In this document: positions 50,701 to 62,700 of the stretch, piece by piece
How positions within the stretch are numbered: position 1 is the first letter of the stretch
Layout: each line of letters opens with the position of its first letter
Source of the DNA: Pratylenchus scribneri
Lineage: Eukaryota; Nematoda; Chromadorea; Rhabditida; Pratylenchidae
Length of the DNA stretch: 64,000 nt
NCBI GenBank assembly: GCA_030063045.1
Contig: JAQSEB010000020.1
Span: forward strand, 2,294,001-2,358,000
Direction of reading: 5' to 3'
Notes under the pieces: generated by a model
Databases searched by the model: none
Told to the model about the DNA's origin: nothing
What the model saw: the letters and a program-made list of their open reading frames with translations, nothing else
Translations under genes and position numbers: made by a program

Positions 50701-53700
50701 ATTACAAATCAGAATGGGGCAATTACAATTACAAATCAGAATGGTGCAATTACAATTACAAATCAGAATGGGGCAATTACAATTACAAATCAGAATGGTG
50801 CAATTACAATTACAAATCAGAATGGGGCAATTACAATTACAAATCAGAATAGTGCAATTACAATTACAAATCAGAATGGGGCAATTACAATTACAAATCA
50901 GAATGGTGCAATTACAATTACAAATCAGAATGGGGCAATTACAATTACAAATCAGAATAGTGCAATTACAATTACAAATCAGAATGGGGCAATTACAATT
51001 ACAAATCAGAATAGTGCAATTACAATTACAAATCAGAATAGTGCAATTACAATTACAAATCAGAATGGGGCAATTACAATTACAAATCAGAATGGTGCAA
51101 TTACAATTACAAATCAGAATGGGGCAATTACAATTACAAATCAGAATAGTGCAATTACAATTACAAATCAGAATGGGGCAATTACAATTACAAATCAGAA
51201 TGGGGCAATTACAATTACAAATCAGAATTGGGGCAATTACAATTACAAATCAGAATGGGGCAATTACAATTACAAATCAGAATAGTGCAATTACAATTAC
51301 AAATCAGAATGGGGCAATTACAATTACAAATCAGAATGGGGCAATTACAATTACAAATCAGAATTGGGGCAATTACAATTACAAATCAGAATGGGGCAAT
51401 TACAATTACAAATCAGAATGGGGCAATTACAATTACAAATCAGAATAGTGCAATTACAATTACAAATCAGAATAGTGCAATTACAATTACAAATCAGAAT
51501 TGGGGCAATTACAATTACAAATCAGAATGGGGCAATTACAATTACAAATCAGAATGGTGCAATTACAATTACAAATCAGAATGGGGCAATTACAATTACA
51601 AATCAGAATGGGGCAATTACAATTACAAATCAGAATAGTGCAATTACAATTACAAATCAGAATTGGGGCAATTACAATTACAAATCAGAATGGGGCAATT
51701 ACAATTACAAATCAGAATGGGGCAATTACAATTACAAATCAGAATAGTGCAATTACAATTACAAATCAGAATAGTGCAATTACAATTACAAATCAGAATA
51801 GTGCAATTACAATTACAAATCAGAATGGGGCAATTACAATTACAAATCAGAATGGGGCAATTACAATTACAAATCAGAATAGTGCAATTACAATTACAAA
51901 TCAGAATAGTGCAATTACAATTACAAATCAGAATAGTGCAATTACAATTACAAATCAGAATGGTGCAATTACAATTACAAATCAGAATAGTGCAATTACA
52001 ATTACAAATCAGAATTGGGGCAATTACAATTACAAATCAGAATGGGGCAATTACAATTACAAATCAGAATGGTGCAATTACAATTACAAATCAGAATAGT
52101 GCAATTACAATTACAAATCAGAATAGTGCAATTACAATTACAAATCAGAATTGGGGCAATTACAATTACAAATCAGAATGGGGCAATTACAATTACAAAT
52201 CAGAATGGTGCAATTACAATTACAAATCAGAATGGGGCAATTACAATTACAAATCAGAATGGGGCAATTACAATTACAAATCAGAATAGTGCAATTACAA
52301 TTACAAATCAGAATTGGGGCAATTACAATTACAAATCAGAATGGGGCAATTACAATTACAAATCAGAATGGGGCAATTACAATTACAAATCAGAATAGTG
52401 CAATTACAATTACAAATCAGAATAGTGCAATTACAATTACAAATCAGAATTGGGGCAATTACAATTACAAATCAGAATGGGGCAATTACAATTACAAATC
52501 AGAATGGTGCAATTACAATTACAAATCAGAATGGGGCAATTACAATTACAAATCAGAATGGGGCAATTACAATTACAAATCAGAATAGTGCAATTACAAT
52601 TACAAATCAGAATTGGGGCAATTACAATTACAAATCAGAATGGGGCAATTACAATTACAAATCAGAATGGGGCAATTACAATTACAAATCAGAATAGTGC
52701 AATTACAATTACAAATCAGAATAGTGCAATTACAATTACAAATCAGAATAGTGCAATTACAATTACAAATCAGAATTGGGGCAATTACAAATACAAATCA
52801 GAATGGGGCAATTACAATTACAAATCAGAATGGTGCAATTACAATTACAAATCAGAATGGGGCAATTACAATTACAAATCAGAATGGGGCAATTACAATT
52901 ACAAATCAGAATGGGGCAATTACAATTACAAATCAGAATAGTGCAATTACAATTACAAATCAGAATGATGCAATTACAATTACAAATCAGAATAGCATGG
53001 TGCAATTACAATTACAAATCAGAATAGTGCAATTACAATTACAATTACAAATTAGAATAAGACAAATTAACTATTTACAAATTAAAATAGTATAAATCAG
53101 TATTAAAAAGATGGAAAAATTTTTTGACCATTTCACGTGAATCGCTTCTGAATTGTTGCGAAGAGGGTGGCGGTTGTTGCTCAATTGTTGGGGTCCCAGC
53201 CAATGAAAGGGCCAGCGATGTGCCACCACCGCTGAAGTATCGACTACCACCCGAATATTTGGCACGACCATGGGAATGGTGATGGACGCCACTTTGTTCC
53301 CGGAATTTTGGCCTAAAATTTAGCAAATTAACTATTTGAAAATAAAGGGCGGCGAACGAAATGCAAAAAGTGAGCATTTGTTGGCTCAAATAATATTTGA
53401 CAGAACCCAAATGCCTTTGGGCAATTTGGGGAATTGTGAAGAAGAAGATAGAGAAGGGCTTGGCCGGGTCCTTTTGTATGAATCTTATATCGTTCCATTC
53501 AAGTCTGATGTGGGCATTCTTCAATAATGCATTCTGAATTTCCTCCAATGTCCTCGAATTCAGTCGCCTTTGCAGCACTGATCGAAGTTGAACGGTGATT
53601 TCCTCTCCTGGTGTGCGAACTCCATGAACGGCCAAAAGAATACATTGTGAACAATGTTGGCGCACTTCCTCCTCCCATGGACCACCATTGGCGGGAATAT

Positions 53701-56700
53701 TGGCCAACACTGATTCCTCGGTGCAATGCAAACGCATATAAACTACATTTCCATTCTGCTCCTTATAAACGTACATATTCGATCGATTCCGAACTGCCAA
53801 ACCCTCGAGGCCGAGGCGAAGGGCTTTGAAGCCTAAAATAAATAGATTGATGGAAATAATTGGCATATTCCTCCTCTTTTTTACTTACCAATGTCGCAAC
53901 TTTTGAGGCGAGGATGGATTGGGAACCATTGATGCCAAACCATTTGGCAGGCAAAATGACCTGGCCTAAATTTGTACCTGGCCAATTCGCTCACTTCCGA
54001 ATGTTCATCCTCATCCGAAACTAAATGAATGAATTGTTTTGGTTCATTTCATTCCAAACATTTGTTCATTACTTACATGTTAAACTATTATTCCGTGCAT
54101 GGTTGGGAGCGGCCATTTGCCGGAATTTGACTGCCTCCGGCGGCTGTTCTCCTTCCAGCAATAATGAACTTGGCCTATTTTGTGCGAATTTGGATGAAGG
54201 ACGGGACAATGCCTCCCCTGGAACATTTTGTGCTGATCGAGTTGCCACATTGCTTTGACGCACTGAATCCAATCCAATTCCGCCAATTTGTCGATTATCA
54301 TGGTCCAAAAGGAGTTGGTCGCATTCCTCCGTTTGATGCATTTTCTCCAGCAATAATTCTTGATTAACCAATCGAATTTGTTCATCCACAATTCGGCAAG
54401 CATTCTCGAATAATTGATCGTGCAATAGAAAAGTCCTTTAACCAAAAAATACAATAAAAATGGAACAAAAATGGAATGCCTTTGACAAAAATAAATATTC
54501 ACAGCCAACAGTGAATCACCACCGCCAGCCTCAATTTGAATTATCAACCAAAAATCATGTAAAAGTTGTTTTCGCTCAACCAATGATGTTCCACCATTGC
54601 CAATTAAATCATCTAATTTAAATATTATTCTCCATTTTTCATATAAATTATTCGAGCCCGTTCAACTGGTGACGCAGTTTATAGCTCATTAAGGACGAAA
54701 CCGATAATGATGATTTTAGTATAAAATTATAGAGCGCAATATTGGCTATCGATAGATATAAAATGTATTTAGTGTGGTTCAGAATTAGCAGAGTCGTACT
54801 TAAAAAACCATTAAATAAGACTATTATTTTAAATTTGCGAATTTTTCACGGTTTTTTGAAACACAATTCCACCAAATCTTAACCAATCCAAATAAATTTT
54901 ATATCAATCGATAGCAGGAAGTGCGCCCTTTAATTTGATACCAAAATCATCAATACCGGCTTAGCCCTTAATTAGCTATAAGCACCGTCGCCCAGTTGGG
55001 ACGTCGCCAAGTTGACAGTACCCCTATTACGGTTTCTTCCACCTTTTCCTGTATCAATCGCCTCTTGAATATGCCGAAGGGTTAAATCATTTGGATGCAA
55101 AATATTTTCCTCATCCAAATCATTCAATGGCATCGTCAATTCCGCAATTGTGCCACCTTCCTCCACCGTTGTGCTACTATTACAGAATGCTTCCTCCTTT
55201 TCGTCCCCATCTTCCTCTTCTTCTTCTTCCTCAATTAATCCTCCGCCACCATCACCGGAATTGATGATTTCTTCTCCATTTTCTTCTTCTTCCTCCTCTC
55301 CTTCCATTCTTCGTTTTTGTTCATTTCGATTGTTTCGCTGTTAAAAACTCAAAATTAGCCTTTATCAACATAAATAATTACCTTAAATGTTTTTCCAATT
55401 TGTTTAATCGATTCATGCCTCGTTCGCACAAAACCCTCCATATTTTCCACCCCACAACTGTAGAAGAGCATTTTTGTTGAGTCCATCAATGATTCCAATT
55501 CGAATGGACATTCCCCGACATCTTTTGGCATTTGCCTCAATTGGCAATATTCCACTTGAATTCCCTCAAATTTTGCGGCCAACCGCCTCAATCCATCCTC
55601 TGGTTCGGTCACAAAAACCAATTCTTTGTTGCACATTTCAAATCTTGCGACAGTTTGTTCAGTTCCCGTTCGGGCATTTGCCGCCCCCCGGCCATCCACT
55701 TCCTCCCGAATGAATTGGACAACCCGTAAAAGGGTGCCAATGTCCTGTTTTGATGCAAATGCCCGCGAAGTGATTAAAATGTGCCTTTAAATGGGGAATT
55801 TGGATATTAATTCTCATTATTATTACTAACTCCGTTTTCAACATTTTTTGCACATTTCGCTGCAACCTTCGAAGCATTCGCCTTTCCTCAGTTGGAATTT
55901 GTCTCAACATTTCTACTTTCCTCTCGAATATTTCATCCCCCGATTGTTGTTGATTAATCCCTTTGGCCCTTTTTTGAATCCATTCGGCTCCATCACTTCC
56001 CCCGAATAATTCCTCCAATTCGGCCACATTTCCCCTCTCCTTTTCCTCCTCCGATGGCCCAGTAGAATGTTCGGCCACCGTCGCCCCCATCGAATCCTCA
56101 TCTCCAAATTGATTTTGTTGTTCCTCAAATGGACAATGCGAGGGAAGTGGCCACGTCAAAATGTACCTTCATTCAAAACAAATATTCAAATATATTCAAA
56201 ATCATTAATTGAAATCGAACATATCAATGCTTATTTTGAGTTGTCCCAATCTGAAATGTTTGCTTCTTTCGCCCAAATTTATTCTCCTCAAATTGGAATT
56301 TCGATCAAAAATTTGTTTCAAACAATTTGGAATAAATTCAATTGGGCAATTCTCCTTTTGGTCAGAAGATTGTTGTTGAATGGACACATAAAACTGAAAT
56401 GGAAATTGGATGGGAATGAATACAATTTAATTTGATTTGATTGCCTGAATGAACAAAGGCCAATGTTCGGAAAGGAGTTCGCCGGCTAAACTACTTTTTT
56501 CACTGTCCACTTCATCCTCCTCATCCCTTTGTTCCCATGAGGTCGAACTTGAACCAGAACATCGACTTTGAATGGCTAAAAGAATTAATTGATGAATCCA
56601 TGGGCAAATAAGGATATGGTCATTTTTGCTTTTGCCTATCTTTTTTTTATGCCAAACCCGCACTTACATCCCATTTCGGTTTGTTCCTCCGTTTCCCTTC

Positions 56701-59700
56701 GCATTGTTTCCGTAGAATTTTGTTTTTTGCCTCCGGCGATTGACCCAGCCGAAGTCGATGCCTTCCTTATCCTCCTTTCTTTGCCAGTATTCCTCGCTGA
56801 ACTGTGCCTTGAAAATGCGCTCATTTTTGGTTCAGTTTGGCTAAAATGCGCGGATTGGGGTGGCGAAAATTCGGTGGGAAGAGTGACTAAACAAAAATAT
56901 GGTTTATTGAATGAATTGAAGAGGCAATTCAACTTTGGATGTAATCCTCAAGGCCTGGCAAATTGAATGAACTGAGGGAATGTTCCTGCTGATTTTGGGG
57001 CCAATAGAAAAAATAGTCGGGAAGGCCAGGAATTCGATGGAAATTGTGGCGGCGAAGAAGTTGCTCAAAAGCATTTCGGAAATCCTCCAATTGATTGGCA
57101 CAATTTTGGCCAAGAAATGATGTTTTGGCATCAATTGGTGTTTCGGCCATCACGAGGGTGTCCTCTCCACTGCTTCGACCACCCATCGATGAGGAAACAT
57201 CAAAACCCAAAGATCTGGATTGGGAAAAGCGGAAATAATCGAATAAAATAAAATCATTTTAAACCTTTTTGAAGATGAAATATTTGAAGATGAAGAGGAG
57301 GAAGAAGAAGATGATGATGATGTAAAGGAAGAAATTGATGAGGAAGATGAATGGCGATGATGCCTTTTGTTGGGCAGGATCATTTGCTGATGCTAATGGA
57401 ATAAATTAAATTTAATATTATTTTATTACTTCATCCTCCTTATTATTGCCTCCCAAATGTGAACAAGTGTCCTTGAGAATTTCATTGATTGGGCCAATTT
57501 CAATATTCGTATGTTCGCAACGATAATCCAATGCTTCCGACAATACGCCGGAGGGCACAAATAATTGTTGCCCAAGGCATGTGTAAATTGTGCCAATGAA
57601 TGCTTTTGTGAACAAAAATTCCTCAAAAACATTTTCACAATGATCGACCAAATCAAATTGGGGCAAATATTGTGAGGCCAATTCCTCCAAATCCATTTCA
57701 ATTATTCTGGCATTTGCGGCCGCAAAACATCCAATCAAGTAAAAAGCGTCCAATTCTCTTTTGTCCCCTCCAAATCCACTTCTTCGTTCTCCCAAATTTT
57801 CCCTTTTCTGAATTTGTCTCTGTAAATTTGCCAATGTACTCAATTCGGATTTTATGCCAAAATTTTCCACAATCCACGGTTCCATCGGCCTCAATTGGCC
57901 ATCGGCCATATTTTCCACAAAATGTTTTGCCATTTTTGGTTTATCGCAGAAGAATGCCATCACGGGGAATGTATTCGGCATTGTTTTTGACATCAATGTT
58001 CGACAAACCCTGGCATCCTTTGCCATCACATAAATCACAATTCCCCATTCATTCAGTCTTTTTGCATAAATTCGAAGGGTTTTTTGCATCATTTTTTGTT
58101 GTTGACATTTTTGTTGGCCGGAATCCCGTGGCGAACAAATTGAATTTGATTCATTCATCATTGAAGTGGATGGGGCCGACAATTTCTTTTTTGGTTCCCT
58201 AAAATGAATGAATATTCCCTTCATTTCAATAAAATGTCCACTCACTCAATTGCCAACAATTCACCAAACATTTTCGCCGTCTTTTGCCCCCCAATGCTGG
58301 CCCTTTTCTGCTCCAATCTTTTATGGCCCATCATTTGTTGTGGCCGATTATTATTGTTCATTTTTGCTTTCATTTCATTTGCCCAAAGCAATGGCACCGA
58401 TGTTGACCTTTGATTGGCGGCACAAATCATCGACAATATTTGTTGTTTTTCTTCACCAATCATCACATTTTGTTGTTGTTTTTGTCCTTTCTTTTTTCTC
58501 ATTCCTCCACGGGAATCTGCCGATTCCGAGAATAAATTCCTGGATTGGCATTTCTCTTCATCCTCTTCCCTTTCCGAATTCTTTGGCAAAATGAATGTGG
58601 TTTTCATTGCATTTTTTGGTGTTGGCGAATTTGGAATTGAATTGGCCACTTCCTTTTGTTGATAACTATAAGGGTAAATATGTTGTCCGGTGGAAAAATG
58701 TCGGCCCAAAGGAAGGGGCGATGGAGGTGATGAAGCCGGTGGTGGCCTGGCTGGCAATGTCAATCTTTCGGGTGGTGGCTCCTTTTCTGGTGGCAAATTC
58801 ATTCGCCACAATTGTTCCAATTCTGCCTATAAATCATCCATTAATCCCTTCTCAATTTCAACCCCCCCCCCCCCTCATTGCCTCAATTGCTTGTTCCCTT
58901 TCTTCCTCTTCCATCCCTCCCTCATTATTATCATCATTTTCATCATATAAATCCATTTCATCATTCCTCCAATGTTCCTGAATTCCTAAACACATTTCCA
59001 ATTCTGCCAAAATGTCCCCAAAGAATTCATCGTCCGAAAATTCCATGCAAAAATCACAAAATTCTGTCAATTCTTGCTGAAGACCCTTCAGAAGGAATGA
59101 AAGCCGTGTCAATGAATGTGGATCATTTTCGGCTAAAATTAAATGTATTCTTTCATTTGTTTGCTTATATTTTCTTTTCCCCTTTCCATACAGTATCCCA
59201 TGGCCGGCAGCAGCATCAGCTCTCTGATGGAAAAAATTTAATAAAAATTCCATTAATCAATTGGCTCGAGGGAATATCACATCACAAATCACTATTCAAT
59301 GGTCTTAAGTCATTTCCACAATGGTACAAATTTGGGTATCTCCACAATAATAAAAAAATGATTTTTAATTATTTGGATAGGAAGTGAAAAATATTATTAA
59401 ATTAATCATTTTTGATCATTGAAACAAAAGGACAAAATGTGTTTCCTTTTTTCGGAAAATGTTCGCCAAAATGTGTTTTCCCTTTCCGGAAAATGTTCGC
59501 CAAAATGTGTTTTTCCTTTCCGGAAAATGCCAAAATGTGTTTTTCCTTTCCGGAAAATGTCAAAATGTGTTTTTCCTTTCCGGAAAATGTTCGCCAAAAT
59601 GTATTTTTCCTTTCCGGAAAATGTTCGCCAAAATGTGTTTTATCTTTCCGGAAAATGTTCGCCAAAATGTGTTTCTCTTTCCGGAAAATGTTCGCCAAAA

Positions 59701-62700
59701 TGTGTTTTTCTTTTCCGGAAAATGTTCGCCAAAATGTGTTTTATCTTTCCGGAAAATGTTCGCCAAAATGTGTTTCTCTTTCCGGAAAATGTTCGCCAAA
59801 AGATGTTTCTCTTTCCGGAAAATGTTCGCCAAAATGTGTTTTTCTCTTTCCGGAAAATGTTCGCCAAAATGTGTTTTATCTTTCCGGAAAATGTTCGCCA
59901 AAATGTGTTTCTCTTTCCGGAAAATGTTCGCCAAAATGTGTTTTATCTTTCCGGAAAATGTTCGCCAAAATGTGTTTCTCTTTCCGGAATTTCTCCAGTT
60001 TTTCAAATAAAATTGACCTCATTAATACAGACCAAAATTTATTTTCATTTTTTATATTTTAATTAAAATTTTTAATTGCTTATAAGTTAATTTTTTATTT
60101 ATATTACTGTATGTGGAGGTACAAACTACGAAATTCCCATATTTGTATTTTCTTTTAACTAGATATCCCCAGGCGTCGTCAATCAATTATTTTTTACCGT
60201 TGTGTTGCATTCTGAAGGAGGGCTGCCAAATCGAATGCCCCATTCAAAAATTGGACAGCCGAATTGTCTTCCATTTCGATGGTTTCCTCATTTTGTTGGC
60301 CAATTTGGTCCAATAAAAATGGTTTTTCTGCCCAAAGCCTTGAATTGCAAACGGCCATCATTTGGTCGAATGTGAAAAATGTTCGAATAAGGAGGCCATT
60401 TTCATCCAAAAGCTGGAATTAATTCGGGAATAGGAATGGAGGGAATATGCCGTTTTGGGTTGGCCATGGGGCAAATGGAGAAAAAGAATCTCACTGGGCA
60501 TTTTTGAAATTGGAAGGACAGTGATATTCATTTCTCCACTTGAGCCACAGTCAAAAATGTAATATTTTTTTAGTCGAATGAATTTGTTGATTGAATGAAT
60601 GAATGTAATTTGGTGGAATAAAATATATTTAATTGAGCCAAAGCATTTTTTGAGATTTTTTTGTGGATTGGTGGATGAATGAATGAGTGACTGGATGGAT
60701 GGATGGAAGGCACAAAATTGGATGGTTTTGGCTGGCTGAGTCAACCAAAACGGTTGGGCTGTGGATGGAATTTGGGAGTGCCCCACTCCCCTTATCAGCA
60801 ATATACTAAAATGTACACTGACATTAATGTTTTGAGACTGTCAATCGGCTGGAGAATTACAAATGTTGGCTGGTTGAATAATAAAAAAATGATGCCTTTT
60901 AAATGGAATCAACGCCTTTAAAATAGCCGAGAATAATTCCCATGTCGAGATTTCCTCGAAATGAAATTGAATGGGAATGGGAATGAGAACAGCAGCAAAA
61001 TGGGAGGGACAATCGGCTGGACAAGCAAAAAAAAAGTGAAAAAATGGAATTGGATTGGACGGGACTGATAAGCATCTAATACGGAAATGGAGGTGAAATT
61101 GGAATTGGAATATGGGCGAATGGGGAATGGAATGAATGATAGTTTGGTTTTGGTTGGAAGTGGAATACAACATTTTGGGATGAATTGGAGGGAATCCTCC
61201 TCCCATCACCATTTTAAATTTTGCATTTTAATTGGGAATATTGATGGAGGGATGATGGAAAACATTCAAAATTAGTCGAGAATGGGAAAAGTTGAGGACA
61301 ATGAATTGTGAAAAGAAGCACAAATATGTTTTTTGGGTTTTGATGCAAAAATGGCGTGAAAAGTATCGCCGGGAAAAGAGAAAGTGGTCTTTTTTCAAAG
61401 CCAATTCGAAATAAAAGAATTTATGAATTTTAACAATTGATCAAAAACGCACTTTGATTGAAGGAAATAATATTTTTCAGAAAAGTACAAATAGTAAAGG
61501 AAGGAAGTCCATTTCACCGATTTCCTCCCAAAAAGGGCAAAAAAGAAGTAGTGAAGGAATGCATTTTTGGTGGTATTTTCATTCATTCAGTGCTGCGTGG
61601 CTTGCGGCGCGAGGAGGAATGGCCAGTCGACGGTTGCCCCTTTTTGGGCTTCGGGGGCTGATCCACCCAACCACCAGCCAAACACATTCATTCATCCATT
61701 TGCAGTGTCCTAATATTCCACCCATGGACTACTCCATTTCCATTCGCCCCAATCAAAACGAGGCGATTAGTACGATTGGGGGGGGGGGGGGGGGGGGGGG
61801 GAATTGCCCAGCCGGCGCCCATCCCTTTTAAAAACTGTTTGGGCCAGCCGCTCAATATGGACGAAAGGAAAGGGGACAAATATGGGCGAGAATGGAAATA
61901 AATGGATGGAGGGGGGGGGGGGGGGGGGGGGACGAGACTGACAGACGGCGACTGTAAAAAGAAATTGATAGGAAATGAATGAATGAATGAATTAAATGAG
62001 GGGAAAATGGAGCATAATCGCAGTAACAAATTCCTTCTTCCTATTATGGAAAATTGGTTGCTTGGGGGGAATATTTTTACAATTATCATTGAGAGGCATT
62101 TTAGTATTCCCACATTTATAGAATAATTTGGACCAACCGCTTTTCTGGACATTTCAATACCATTTTGGTGTTCCTCTATTCCACTTTGTTGTTTAATTGG
62201 TTCACTCCAAATTTCGGTGACAATTTGTGGCCAAATGCATCCAATTTGTGTGCATTTTGCCGATTCCAATGTCCCAAATTTGTCTTCCTCTTCCCCCAAT
62301 GAACTTTTCCTGAAATTTGCCAAAAATCACATTCCATTTATCCCATTTTTATTGCCTTTGTTGTTTTGTGCCAGTGTTGGCCATCATTAATGCCTGCTTT
62401 TCGTTGATTTGATTTTCCCCACCCATTGTTGGCCCAAAAATGACACATTGTTCCAAAATTAGCTGCTGTCCATCGGAATTCACTTTTTGGGGTGCCACTT
62501 GACGGATTAGCTTAAATGAAATGAAATTCTGAATTTGAGGGTGAAAAGGGGGAACGGACATTGACAATTCCATTTTTATTCCAAGCCAATTTGAATCCTT
62601 GATTCAATCGAAGTCTGAAAATGAATTCTAATTGGGAGGGAGGGGGGGGGGGGGGGGGGGGATTGTTGACCGTAATAATGTTTGCAAAATGAATTCAATG

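Noticed and set aside
49556..53092. CRISPR-like appearance of regular short repeats
   Set aside because: There are no unique spacers; units are contiguous. The organism is a eukaryote.
49575..53095. Many overlapping open frames of up to 334 codons with ITITNQNGA or MGQLQLQIR repeats
   Set aside because: They arise because the minisatellite unit is 27 bp and lacks stops in several frames at once. All frames are equally open and there is no domain or splice context.
59412..60062. Open frames of about 215 codons on both strands with SGKCSPKCV or ANIFRKEKH repeats
   Set aside because: By-products of minisatellite C on both strands; no independent support.
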